Position numbers and translations under genes: made by a program
Notes under the pieces: generated by a model
The model's database searches: none
What the model saw: the letters and a program-made list of their open reading frames with translations, nothing else
What the model was told of the DNA's origin: nothing
Source: Actimicrobium sp. CCC2.4
GTDB lineage: Bacteria; Pseudomonadota; Gammaproteobacteria; Burkholderiales; Burkholderiaceae_D
DNA: 64,000 nucleotides
Reading direction: 5' to 3'
Assembly (NCBI RefSeq): GCF_034347385.1
Contig: NZ_CP133777.1
Location: forward strand, 2,046,001 to 2,110,000
Shown here: positions 1-8,461 of the stretch, one piece after another
Numbering within the stretch: the stretch's first letter is position 1
How the letters are laid out: each line of letters begins with the position of its first letter

Positions 1-175
1 CGCCGAACTATACGACGTGCTGGAGCGAGATTCCGGTGGCCAGGGCGAATTAGCGGTACGGACCGGATCCCGGCGTCTTTCCCGGCAAGCAGGATGCCGC
101 TGAGCGGGTAGCGCGGGGAGTGACAGCTGTCACGGGTGTCGCCAACGCCCCCCGAAAACAGGTACGCTTCCTTCC

Positions 176-886
176 ATGTGCGCCAACTACCAGCCCCCCA
201 CCCGTGCCGACCTCGAGGATTATTTCGGTGCCACGCTGCCCGCAGGCGTCGATCTGCCTGAGGCCTATCCGGGCTCGCGCGCACCGATCATCCGGCGCGC
301 CGGTGACGCAACGGACACATCCGCCCGCCGGCGCACGGCGGATCTGGCACTGTTCGGTCTGGTACCGCACTGGGCCGACAGCGCACTGGCGCGGCGTACC
401 TACAATGCGCGCAGCGAGACGGTGGCCAGCAAACCGAGCTTCCGGGATGCCTACCGGCATGGCCGATTTTGCGTCATTCCGGCGCAGGTGATTTACGAAC
501 CGAACTACGAGAGCGGCAATGCAGTGCGGTTCGCCATTGCGCAGGCCGATAGATCACCGATGGGGATTGCCGGCATCTGGGAGCACCGGTCCGGGACGGA
601 CGGGGAGTCGTTGCTGTCGTTTTCGATGCTGACGATTAATGCCGACGAACATCCGCTGATGCGACGTTTTCATAAGCCGGGGGACGAAAAGCGCATGGTG
701 GTAATGCTGCCGCCCGATCGCATTGATGCCTGGCTCGATAGCGGGTGTCAGGACGCGCCGGCGTTCTTCTTGCCGTATCCGGCCGAGGCACTCACGGCGC
801 AGGCGGCGCCGAAGGCGGACCGTCTGGGTGGCAAGGCGCCGGCCAAGACGCGTGAGGCCGCGCAGCAAGGTTTTCCAGGGATGTGA
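176..886 (+). CDS. SRAP-domain (SOS response-associated peptidase / HMCES-YedK family) protein
   Basis: A 236-residue protein starting Met-Cys, so processing of the initiator Met exposes Cys2. In the YedK/HMCES family this Cys forms a covalent DNA-protein crosslink with abasic sites in single-stranded DNA. The other family residues are visible: Asn77 in YNARSET, Glu108 in the strand IPAQVIYEPN and His166 before the KRMVVML strand. The length is normal for the family. Role (family knowledge): protection of abasic sites during replication, in the cytoplasm. The next gene is more than 500 bp away, so it is probably a single-gene unit. A copy of its last ten codons and the following ~100 bp recurs at 28900-29031. 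Confidence 0.9.
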   Translation: MCANYQPPTRADLEDYFGATLPAGVDLPEAYPGSRAPIIRRAGDATDTSARRRTADLALFGLVPHWADSALARRTYNARSETVASKPSFRDAYRHGRFCVIPAQVIYEPNYESGNAVRFAIAQADRSPMGIAGIWEHRSGTDGESLLSFSMLTINADEHPLMRRFHKPGDEKRMVVMLPPDRIDAWLDSGCQDAPAFFLPYPAEALTAQAAPKADRLGGKAPAKTREAAQQGFPGM

Positions 887-1460
887 GTGCGGCGATCAAC
901 CTGCCGCCGGAACACCGATTCACTCGCGTTCCGGCACCGGCACGTTGAAGGCGTTGAGCGCCGTCGAAACCATCGCATACATGTAGCGACCTGCATTCAA
1001 TCGCAGCCAACCAGAATCAACTGCAACTAAAAATTAGTTCAAAAAGTCGTCAATACCACCGGTTTCTGGACAAAGATTCTGGAGCCGAGTTTGTGGAAGT
1101 GATGCGCGGGACGGCGGCTTCATAGCGCAGGGACCTCAGACCCCAATATCTAGTTGCGGCAGTGATTTTAAAATTTCATCTGCTAGACACTAAAGTTAGC
1201 ATCTTCAAGCGAGGCCGTCGTTTGCCTGCGCAGCAACAACTCTCTCTCGCATCCGATCGCAACGTAGATCTTGTTCGCGTTGAGGTCTCAGCACCAACTC
1301 CTCAAATTTTAATTTTGGAACTGATAGACATCATCAGCCACATATGGCTGCATTGTCATGTTCCGGTTCCATAGGAAAATTCCAATCCAGGATAAATCAG
1401 ACATGCATCCCCCAATTGTGAATGCAATTTGGCTTTTTACTTTAACCATTCGACCACGTC
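887..1460. other. Intergenic region with one CTGCATT/AACTGC repeat unit
   Basis: About 570 bp without a convincing gene. The first ~100 bp are also present at 28.9-29.03 kb. Positions 987-1028 hold a CTGCATTCAATCGCAGC unit followed by an AACTGC motif. This matches, in reverse orientation, the repeat at 57420-57470. The rest is AT-richer and leads into the effector-like gene at 1461. A short open frame at 1162-1374 has no recognisable features and no ribosome site. I found no TTCG-N16-TTCG (hrpII/PIP-type) box before 1461. Confidence 0.5.
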
Positions 1461-2756
1461 ATGATGAAACGAATCTCAAATTTACTACGCCGGAAGTCAC
1501 CCCGACACGTTGATGCCGAACCTGTTGTCGCTGCAGCGGATGCTGCCCCAGTCAATGCGATGAATGCCGCACGCCCTCGCGAGCGCAATAGAAACGCGGC
1601 GCTAATCGCCTTTGCGGCAGAACAGGGGCACCCACTTGCCGAAGCGCGCCAGCGTGCGGCGCATAACCCGGCACCAGTCCCGGCTGCGGTCGTAGCCCCA
1701 GAGCCTGAGGTGCAACCGCCGGAGCCATTCGATTTGAAGCTACAAGATTTGCGCCTGCATCGCCATGAGACGGATCAGAATCTGGTTTTTGCGTACCCGG
1801 TTCCTGAAGGCGTGTTTGAACCTGTCGCGCTGGCGGTTGATCCGGCTAGCGCAGGAATCGAAGGTCGCGCATATTTACAGTTTTTACTGACAGATCCACG
1901 GACAGAAGGAGAAATGATCGGCTTGATCGAAGAAAAATATCTGCCCCCAGACCACGAATTATCGGAAGAGCGCCTCAACGATATCGCGACCCGTTTGCGG
2001 GCAGTAATGGCAGAAAGCTATTTAAGCGATGATTTGATGGGCGAAATCAACGTCCTTGCAGTGGAAGGTTTAGCACATTGCAAGGATCGAGCCGATGTTG
2101 CATTAGGTCAGATGGAAGATGCCGCTTTGCATGCACGGCTGATACGCGGTGGGGTCACGGACGAAACCACGTTATATAACTACGGTGTTTCATTTTATAT
2201 GTCGAATGCGGTAACTGAGGAAACGCGGCGGCTGTTGGCAGAAAGACATGCTGTTGGCGAAATTCCACGTCAGGAAGTGCACGATATTCAAAATGCGCAT
2301 TTCCATTTGCAGGAAACGTTACACCTCCCACATCGGTTGCAAGAACCTATTGTTCCCTACGCCAGAGGCGGAATTGTCACCCAGCGATTAGCCGAGGACA
2401 TCATTCTGCCGCGCGTTACTGCGCGTGCGCTAGAACACAATGGACAAAACGTCATGCAGTTCATCAGTAACTGGGCCCCATGGCGCAAGCACCTGAATGA
2501 GAACTGGCCCCCGATGCAAAAAATGACAGCTAGCTTCCATAGAAGGTCGGAAAAAGCCATGGAGGACCGCGACGTGCCCGGCCACCGCATCAACCGCATG
2601 AATGAAGTTGAATATGAGGCACTTAGTAAACAAGTTCAGACCGATCGACTCCGAGTAGAAACCGAACTGGCCGATCAACTTGCGCTCGAATTGCTCTTCA
2701 ACCGACGGGGCGAATATCTGGTTGAACATAACGGGTTATCAAGTTACTTCGGATAA
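1461..2756 (+). CDS. NEL-domain E3 ubiquitin ligase-like effector lacking leucine-rich repeats
   Basis: A 431-residue protein. The C-terminal ~230 residues read like the NEL (novel E3 ligase) domain of IpaH/SspH/SlrP effectors. The catalytic CxD motif is Cys207-Lys-Asp209, followed by Arg and a helix ending LGQM. Further on come the LHLPHRLQEP helix turn, the WAPWRKHL segment (residues 338-345) and a final LADQLALELL helix. NEL proteins are delivered into eukaryotic cells, usually by type III secretion, and transfer ubiquitin through a Cys thioester. Unlike classic members there is no LRR region. The N-terminus is basic (MMKRISNLLRRK), then Ala/Pro-rich to about residue 90, then a short unassigned domain. 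It is followed by a second effector-like gene 150 bp downstream. Family call from motif recall; no search was run. Confidence 0.78.
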   Translation: MMKRISNLLRRKSPRHVDAEPVVAAADAAPVNAMNAARPRERNRNAALIAFAAEQGHPLAEARQRAAHNPAPVPAAVVAPEPEVQPPEPFDLKLQDLRLHRHETDQNLVFAYPVPEGVFEPVALAVDPASAGIEGRAYLQFLLTDPRTEGEMIGLIEEKYLPPDHELSEERLNDIATRLRAVMAESYLSDDLMGEINVLAVEGLAHCKDRADVALGQMEDAALHARLIRGGVTDETTLYNYGVSFYMSNAVTEETRRLLAERHAVGEIPRQEVHDIQNAHFHLQETLHLPHRLQEPIVPYARGGIVTQRLAEDIILPRVTARALEHNGQNVMQFISNWAPWRKHLNENWPPMQKMTASFHRRSEKAMEDRDVPGHRINRMNEVEYEALSKQVQTDRLRVETELADQLALELLFNRRGEYLVEHNGLSSYFG

Positions 2757-2906
2757 CGCCAATTAAAAAGTTCAGCATTTTCTTTCACTTGACACGTGAC
2801 GCCTCCTGCTGGTCCTCTGGTTGAATACCTGGCTGCATACATCAAGACGAGCTACCGAGTACATCTCATAGTTCGCTTTAAGTAATTAATTGAAATGAGA
2901 TAACCC

Positions 2907-5900
2907 ATGCCGCGCGCTGACAGGAAACGAGTTTACCCCTTCATCAAAAACGCTATGTCAGTAATGCCGCAACGTGTAGTGCATCACTGTGCAGCACTCT
3001 GGCGGAGATTACCTCGGGGCAACGGCGCACCCCATCAGGAAGTGGTGCGATCAAGTGAGCTAGGCGGAAATGTCTACGGGATTGAATGTCCGAAGCACAC
3101 CGCCGTCAGCGTGATGATCGGCAGTCCGACAGAAAAGAAAGTGTCGCCAATTCATGCGAACGTTATTACTTTTGAGCATGGTGCACAAGCCGTTGCGGGG
3201 CAGTCGCCGCAAACGTTTACCTTCACCGAAAGATTTTTGATTCAGGGACTGGACTCCGGGAAGGGACTTTTCCAGTTCGTCGGTCCACGCACCCATCGGC
3301 TGACAAATCCTCCTTCGGAAAAAACCATTCTTGGTCAACTTCTCAATCGCTGGAACAACCCGGCCCGGACGAGCCACCCGCTGGTATTGGCTGGGCGGTA
3401 TGAAGTGACAGACCTGACACCTGTGAAGTCCGATGAGATGCACGCCTGTTATTTACTAACAGCGAAGGATCGGCACGATAACAACCGACTGGTGACGGTA
3501 CCTCTGACCCAAGCTGCCATGCCATTCGACGGCAACCTGTTGCGGACCCAGCAGATCGAAGATGCTAATCGGCTCCTGGAAGATCACCTAAGGTGTCATC
3601 CCTCAACAACTGAATCCACAAGGCCGCGCATCCGCAACGATCCGATGATTCTCAGCAAGGCTGGCATTGGTCGTAATGCCGCCTTGATTACCTATCGCGC
3701 GGTGTTATCGCAAATCGACAGCGAGAATCATTCGGTCAGTTTGCTCGATGCACTGGAAACCGTTGTTACCCAAGAGCGCCTTGACCGTGGCAAGCAATTT
3801 CTTCATTCGGAGGCACAACTGGAAGAGGTACATGATGCGCTTTCTAAATATTTCCTGGAACATCCCCGGGGGAATTCTGCGAGGGTCACTCCACCGACCC
3901 TGTACCGGCACCCGTTATCCCACTGTTTAACGGAGGAAGTAACGGCAAGAACTGCTTATCCGATACGCCGTCTTAATGAGGCTATCGTGCCCCAAGCCCC
4001 CATCAGTCCCGTCATCGATCATCGCATCCACATTTTGTCGCTGCTGCAAAAGCACGGCAATGCTAATCCGTTGGAGCTGTTCGATGCACTGGCCGACGAA
4101 CATCCCGAAGTGGCAGCATTCTGTTCGGTACAAGCCAGACGGGCATTGACTGCCATCGCGGGGACCGTTTCCGGAGGATACGATTCATTATCGATGCATG
4201 CCGGCGTTGGTATCGAGATCATCGATTCAGATCAGGCAGGAGTCTTTGAGGAACCCTGCATTTTTCCTAAGGGAACCAATGACGACGGGGAACCGACGAG
4301 CACCCTGAAGATACAACGCCTGCTCGCTGGCGATGTGGAAGCCGCGATGGCGTTGCCGGGCACTGATAACGGCAATAACCGGGTAGCGTCAACAGGAATA
4401 TTCCCCCAAGGTCTTGCCGTTGCGTTGCGCACAGGAAAGCGGGATGCCCCCACGAGCGTTACGCCATCAATCGGTCTTCCTTCAGCAGAAAAGATTTCCT
4501 CTTTTTTTACGGAGAACGCAGACATGTCCACTTTGGAGCTAGTCGAAACGCTAGCCGAGAACAATCCGTCCATGGCGGCACTGGTTCATTTCATCGATCA
4601 CGGACTGCTATTGCGTGACAGCGCTAAGCGCACGCAATGCGAGCGCTATGATTATGTCGTCGGTCCTGCCGCCGAAGATCCATTTTTCGAGAAGAACACT
4701 GGGAAGAATCGACAGACTCACTTTCCGACTTTCCTGCCTGGTGTCAGGCGAGCACTGTCGTCAAGAAACGTGAAGTGGGAAATTTTCGTCAATGAACAAT
4801 GGCAGCCAACAAATCGCATTTCGGATGTCTGTCGGCATGTCGTCACGCAAGCCGTCAAGGACTTGCAGACTACTTCTGCCCAAGCCAATGCCTCGGACTT
4901 GTACCCGATACCCATCTATAAATTACTCGCCAAAGCAATCGGCATTGGGCCGGTACCGGCCTATCTCCACCAGCGAGAAGCGGAGATCATGAATGCGGTT
5001 CAAAAAAACAAGCAACAAGGTGAACTCGCCGCCACACAAGCCAAACAAGTCCGCCTGGCAGGGGACGCAAAGAGAGAAGAAGATAAGCGGATTGCCGCTG
5101 CAGCAGCCGCGAAACGCTATGCCGATTTAGGCGTCGATAATGACCAGCAAGAATATCTTCTGATGGACTCTGATCCTGCCGACGATGTCGTTAGCCGATC
5201 GAGCGAGACCATTCTGCCATTGCCCAGCCCATCCCGTTACCCGGAACTGCTGATAGGATTTCGCGATAATCTGGTGCAGTCACATGATCATCAGGCTGTG
5301 AGCTCACATTCTCTCGGTGACGCGAGGAACGCTGACCACCGTTCCTGGTTACGCAGCTCCTGGCTGTCGCTGTTCGATACCTTGACGCCAAAACAGTTAG
5401 CCGATCGTCTGCGTGCGTTGGTGAAAGACCCCCGTCTTATTGAAAATGATGCGCGACTTTTGCAGGCCATCGCTGAAATTTACCATCAACATCCAACGGC
5501 TTTCCTGCAAGGAAAATTAATTGGTGTGACACACGACGCAACCGACGTTGTTTCACCTCAAGAAAGCTTAACGCACGGTGCGGTGCTCGGTTCGCATTTG
5601 CCGCTCAACCAGGTGCTGTCGAATCATCCTTCAGCAACGGATTTGCGCTTCCCAAGTGAAACTATCGAATCGTTTTTAAAGAATTTGCAATTAAGAGTCG
5701 GAATGATGTACCGCACCCAATATCCTCCGCTGAAGCGCGAGCTTGGTAATTTCGTGCATCAAGAAGGACGCGCGAGCAGCACGTTGCCAATTACGCTGCA
5801 TCGCGCTTTTAGTGTGCCGTTGCTGGTGGTGGAGGCTAAAGCAGAGTCTGAGGTAATTTTCGGTGCCAGTGCTCAACCCGAGGACACAAACCGGCTGCGT

Positions 5901-6176
5901 ATGACGGTCCCTTCGCAATCTCCATTAGGTGCAGGACTTGATGGCTTGATCGCCAATGATCATGTTGATGAAAATGTGATGGATTCACTGGCGATCGAAT
6001 TCGCGCAGACGCCTGTGATTTGGTGCGACGATAACCGTTACTCAGTTTATTTACCCAAAAAAAATAAACTGAGTGAGGCAAGCCTGGCAGAAACGACAAG
6101 CGACTTGGTCTTGCCCGTAAAAACATCTGGTGCCTCCTCCTCAGACCGGGGGCGGTCATGGTTTTGGGGACGCTGA
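2907..6176 (+). CDS. Large effector-like protein with a tyrosine-phosphatase fold and Cys-to-Ser active site
   Basis: A 1089-residue protein. Residues ~55-315 follow the layout of classical protein tyrosine phosphatases. HANVI (83-87) and GQSPQTFTFTERF (98-110) match the INASYI and TQGP..T..FW motifs. LSKAGIGRNAALIT (249-262) matches the HCxAGxGRTG loop. The helix LLDALETVV and FLHSEAQLEEVHDAL match the final helices. In the loop the catalytic Cys is Ser250 and the preceding His is Leu249, while Arg256 is kept, so hydrolysis is not expected; phosphotyrosine binding could remain. Two similar helical stretches occur at ~379-405 and ~533-559, and a Lys/Ala/Gln-rich helix at ~685-745. The rest is unassigned. 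No signal peptide or membrane segment. Together with the NEL gene upstream this suggests a host-directed protein; that is inference. Confidence 0.62.
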   Translation: MPRADRKRVYPFIKNAMSVMPQRVVHHCAALWRRLPRGNGAPHQEVVRSSELGGNVYGIECPKHTAVSVMIGSPTEKKVSPIHANVITFEHGAQAVAGQSPQTFTFTERFLIQGLDSGKGLFQFVGPRTHRLTNPPSEKTILGQLLNRWNNPARTSHPLVLAGRYEVTDLTPVKSDEMHACYLLTAKDRHDNNRLVTVPLTQAAMPFDGNLLRTQQIEDANRLLEDHLRCHPSTTESTRPRIRNDPMILSKAGIGRNAALITYRAVLSQIDSENHSVSLLDALETVVTQERLDRGKQFLHSEAQLEEVHDALSKYFLEHPRGNSARVTPPTLYRHPLSHCLTEEVTARTAYPIRRLNEAIVPQAPISPVIDHRIHILSLLQKHGNANPLELFDALADEHPEVAAFCSVQARRALTAIAGTVSGGYDSLSMHAGVGIEIIDSDQAGVFEEPCIFPKGTNDDGEPTSTLKIQRLLAGDVEAAMALPGTDNGNNRVASTGIFPQGLAVALRTGKRDAPTSVTPSIGLPSAEKISSFFTENADMSTLELVETLAENNPSMAALVHFIDHGLLLRDSAKRTQCERYDYVVGPAAEDPFFEKNTGKNRQTHFPTFLPGVRRALSSRNVKWEIFVNEQWQPTNRISDVCRHVVTQAVKDLQTTSAQANASDLYPIPIYKLLAKAIGIGPVPAYLHQREAEIMNAVQKNKQQGELAATQAKQVRLAGDAKREEDKRIAAAAAAKRYADLGVDNDQQEYLLMDSDPADDVVSRSSETILPLPSPSRYPELLIGFRDNLVQSHDHQAVSSHSLGDARNADHRSWLRSSWLSLFDTLTPKQLADRLRALVKDPRLIENDARLLQAIAEIYHQHPTAFLQGKLIGVTHDATDVVSPQESLTHGAVLGSHLPLNQVLSNHPSATDLRFPSETIESFLKNLQLRVGMMYRTQYPPLKRELGNFVHQEGRASSTLPITLHRAFSVPLLVVEAKAESEVIFGASAQPEDTNRLRMTVPSQSPLGAGLDGLIANDHVDENVMDSLAIEFAQTPVIWCDDNRYSVYLPKKNKLSEASLAETTSDLVLPVKTSGASSSDRGRSWFWGR

Positions 6177-6340
6177 TGGCAATCGCGTTGCGACTGATCA
6201 GTCGGTCCTCGCGCGTAGGGGGCGGTGGCGCAGCGATGCGCTGCTGCTACCCACCCAGTTAGCCCTCGTCGTGATACAGAGAGCCATCGTCAAGGGCGAA
6301 AGTACCTTCAATGCGCGATTCACCAACGTACAGGCGTGTT

Positions 6341-6616
6341 TTACCGATCTTCGCGGGTATGCCACAGACGTAGCATATAGATGGTGGAATCCTGAACCTC
6401 ATAACGTATCTCATAGTGCCCAACGAGGATTCGGCGTACCTCGCGCGGCGCGAATTCGTCGAGACATTCCCCGATGCGCGGGTTCACTAGCAAATTTGAT
6501 GGCGCTGCGGCCAACGATTGGACGGTACGCGCTGCTGCTGTCTTGTTAACCGGTGCCAGGAACTCATAAAGTCGCGCCAGATCGGACAGCGCCTTGCTGG
6601 TCCACTTCAGCTCCAT
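6341..6616 (-). CDS. RelE/ParE-family toxin
   Basis: A 91-residue basic protein beginning MELKWTSKALSDLARLYEFL. This is the N-terminal helix pattern of ParE-type toxins, which target gyrase or mRNA depending on the member. The C-terminal strand-rich part (REVRRILVGHYEIRYEVQDSTIYMLRLWHTRE) is also typical. Its start touches the end of the antitoxin gene, so the two are translationally coupled. Antitoxin-first order is standard for parDE. The ParE versus RelE subgroup cannot be settled here. Confidence 0.88.
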   Translation of the reverse strand: MELKWTSKALSDLARLYEFLAPVNKTAAARTVQSLAAAPSNLLVNPRIGECLDEFAPREVRRILVGHYEIRYEVQDSTIYMLRLWHTREDR

Positions 6617-6885
6617 CAGCGCGGTACCTGCAACGGCTTGTCGGTGCCAAGACTATCAGCCCATGCCTGCACGGACTGGTGATCAATCACTTGGCCAGCA
6701 TCCACCTCGGCCAGAGCTTCGCGCGTCAAGCGACTGCGTTCCTCTTCCTGCCCAATCCAGGCTGACAGGGCCTGTTTCATGATCCAGCCACGCGACCGTT
6801 CAAGACGGGCTGCCAACTGATCGACTTTCTCGGCCAGTGGCAGCGGTACGTGTGCAGTAAATACTTTAGTCTCAAGCTGTGCCAT
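6616..6885 (-). CDS. CopG/ParD-type antitoxin
   Basis: An 89-residue ribbon-helix-helix protein. The strand LETKVFTAHVPLPLAEKVDQLA and helix ERSRGWIMKQALSAWI are the DNA-binding part (residues 3-45). The C-terminal part (EALAEVDAGQVIDHQSVQAWADSLG) resembles the toxin-binding tail of ParD-like antitoxins. It probably represses its own promoter; the upstream AT-rich stretch at 6960-7005 contains small palindromes such as AGTGATTCACT. First gene of the two-gene unit with the toxin at 6341. Confidence 0.87.
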   Translation of the reverse strand: MAQLETKVFTAHVPLPLAEKVDQLAARLERSRGWIMKQALSAWIGQEEERSRLTREALAEVDAGQVIDHQSVQAWADSLGTDKPLQVPR

Positions 6886-7034
6886 CGCTGTTTCCTAGGT
6901 AGTGAGATCCATTTTCAACAATATCGCTTGTTCGCCGCCCGATGTGGGGGCATACACTGTTTGATTTTTAATTAATCATAGTGATTCACTCTGATTATGT
7001 CAACGGTGTGCCAATTTGAGCTATACCCTAACCT

Positions 7035-7256
7035 GGGGTTGTGCGCCCAACCCCGCGGAATCTTTGATTTGTTCTTCCTGGCCTCAAAAACGATCTTTTA
7101 TGACCATTGAAGCTGAGATTTTATGCGGCACCATCGGCAACATGGGTATGCAAAGTTCTCAAAAATCATTCTTGAAACGTCTCGCTGGCGTCTCTGACTT
7201 TTGAGAATGTTCTGGGACAGTGGCAGAAAAATTTCGCGGGGTTGGGGCTACACGCC
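7035..7256 (-). repeat. Miniature element B, copy 1 (~222 bp, ~30-bp terminal inverted repeats)
   Basis: The reverse complement of this stretch aligns over its full length with 22154-22376. Shared blocks include TTTCTGCCA, GACGTTTCAAGA, GGTGCCGCATA and CAAAGATTCCGCGGGGTTGG. The ends are imperfect inverted repeats of about 30 bp beginning GGGGTT and containing CGCCCAACCCCGCGG. No gene is inside. Copies in opposite orientation, 15 kb apart, with matching ends indicate a non-autonomous mobile element. No clear target duplication is seen. Confidence 0.75.
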
Positions 7257-7471
7257 GGAACCCTCGATTTTTTGTGGGGTGCGCAAAGCCCGCACTGATG
7301 GGAATAAGCGCCAAACGCCAAACGTTTGTTTTCCTGCACAGACGGTTAGTCACCGGAGATCATGACCTAAGCCGGTCACAAAACTGAACGGGAAACAGTG
7401 TTGGTTTGAACGAGGCAGCTGAAACCGGGTCTGCCGAGTCCTACGACAAAATTTTCGAGGGTTCCGGCGTG
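7251..7471. repeat. Miniature element D (221 bp, 17-bp perfect terminal inverted repeats)
   Basis: The stretch begins CACGCCGGAACCCTCGA (7251-7267) and ends with its exact reverse complement at 7455-7471. The interior has no coding potential. Its left end overlaps the right end of element B by about 6 bp. Its right end is fused to the middle of a tyrosine recombinase gene. This is a MITE-like structure. Related single ends are seen at 33876-33905 and 54571-54595. Confidence 0.7.
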
Positions 7472-7505
7472 GAGCCCCTACCTGATCGGCAATCCGTGGA
7501 ACGGC

Positions 7506-8264
7506 GTGATCATCCCGACGCCCACGCGGGTGGGCGTCAATCGCGGCCGCAGTTTCAGTCAAGCGCAGTGGCAATTCATCGAGGAGCAGGCCGGACAATT
7601 GGGCGAGAGCTCGGTCGACCAGCGCCTGCGTTTCGTGCTGGCGTTCTACTATGCCACCGGGGTGCGGCTGGTCGAGGGCGTACAAGCCCGGGTGGACGAC
7701 TTGCAGTGGGTGTCGTATCCGTCGCCGGGCGGCGGGGAGGCCGTCGAAGGGTGGGAATTGACCGTGCTTGGCAAGGGCAATAAAGAACGGATCGTCAACG
7801 TACCCATCGAGGTCATCGGAACGCTGTCGCACTACCTGGCCTCACGCGCACTGGACCGGGACCCGCTGCACGAGCGCAATCGCGGCGCGTACCTGATCGG
7901 CCAGGCCACCGATGTGGCGGCACAGGCGCCGTGGTCGAGCCGGGCAGGGCGCATCGTGGACAACAAGGAGGGGGTCAGCAGTGGCACCGTCTACGGCCAG
8001 CTGAAAACATTTTTTGCAGAGTGCGCGGCCGTGATGATGGCCACTGACACGAGAGACGCGATGCGGTTCGCTCAGGCCAGTACCCACTGGCTGCGTCACA
8101 CGCACGGCACGCATGCCGTTGCAGCGGGCATGCCATTAGATATCGTGCAGCAGAATTTGGGACATGCGTCACTGGATACGACGACTGGCTACACTACCAG
8201 TGAGGAACGCCGGCGCATGCTGGCGTCGCAACGGTTTTGGGAGGGGAAGCGCACGGAGGGGTAG
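7506..8264 (+). CDS. Tyrosine recombinase (XerC/D-like), N-terminally truncated
   Basis: A 252-residue frame starting GTG. It carries the catalytic domain of phage/Xer-type tyrosine recombinases: Arg in TGVRLVEG, Lys in GKGNKER, the HWLRHTHGTH box, and LGHASLDTTTGY with the nucleophilic Tyr. The in-frame codons before the GTG (7476-7505) still read PYLIGNPWNGV, which is typical linker sequence. Beyond that the frame runs into element D. The N-terminal DNA-binding domain is therefore missing, and this is most likely an inactive remnant. There is an insertion (AQAPWSSRAGR...) between the Lys and HxxR boxes. Confidence 0.8.
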   Translation: MIIPTPTRVGVNRGRSFSQAQWQFIEEQAGQLGESSVDQRLRFVLAFYYATGVRLVEGVQARVDDLQWVSYPSPGGGEAVEGWELTVLGKGNKERIVNVPIEVIGTLSHYLASRALDRDPLHERNRGAYLIGQATDVAAQAPWSSRAGRIVDNKEGVSSGTVYGQLKTFFAECAAVMMATDTRDAMRFAQASTHWLRHTHGTHAVAAGMPLDIVQQNLGHASLDTTTGYTTSEERRRMLASQRFWEGKRTEG

Positions 8265-8280
8265 TAATTTTAGTAGTGAA

Positions 8281-8428
8281 TGTTGGCGCCGACGAGTTTT
8301 TGACCTTTGGCGCCGACATCGACTGACCCACCTGAACCTTTGGCAAGCCGTGCTGCGTCTACCTCTGCGCCAGTTCGGGTGGGTCAGTGAAAATTGGTCA
8401 GGTGGCCAAAAATGCGTCGGTGCCAACA
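8281..8428 (-). repeat. Palindromic miniature element A, copy 1 (148 bp)
   Basis: Begins TGTTGGCGCCGACGAG and ends CGTCGGTGCCAACA, i.e. terminal inverted repeats around TGTTGGCGCCGA. Inside are a second inverted pair (ACTGACCCACC and GGGTGGGTCAGT) and no gene. Its reverse complement aligns with the near-identical copies at 33974 and 47131; this copy is the most diverged. It is probably the end pieces of a larger insertion sequence joined into a small element. Confidence 0.78.
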
Positions 8429-8461
8429 CATTTCCACATCATCCTCAAATTACATTTATTC

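Noticed and set aside
1162-1374. 70-codon frame upstream of the NEL-like gene, considered as a chaperone gene
   Set aside because: No acidic chaperone-like composition, no ribosome site and no family resemblance.
1371-1460. hrpII/PIP-type box before the effector-like genes
   Set aside because: Only single TTCG motifs are present at 1461 and 2907 upstream regions; the required pair spacing is missing.
1731-2040. Leucine-rich repeats in the N-terminal half of the NEL-like protein
   Set aside because: No LxxLxxLxLxxNxL periodicity could be found.
7016-7204. 62-codon frame over miniature element B
   Set aside because: Within a non-coding repeat; the other copy does not keep the frame.
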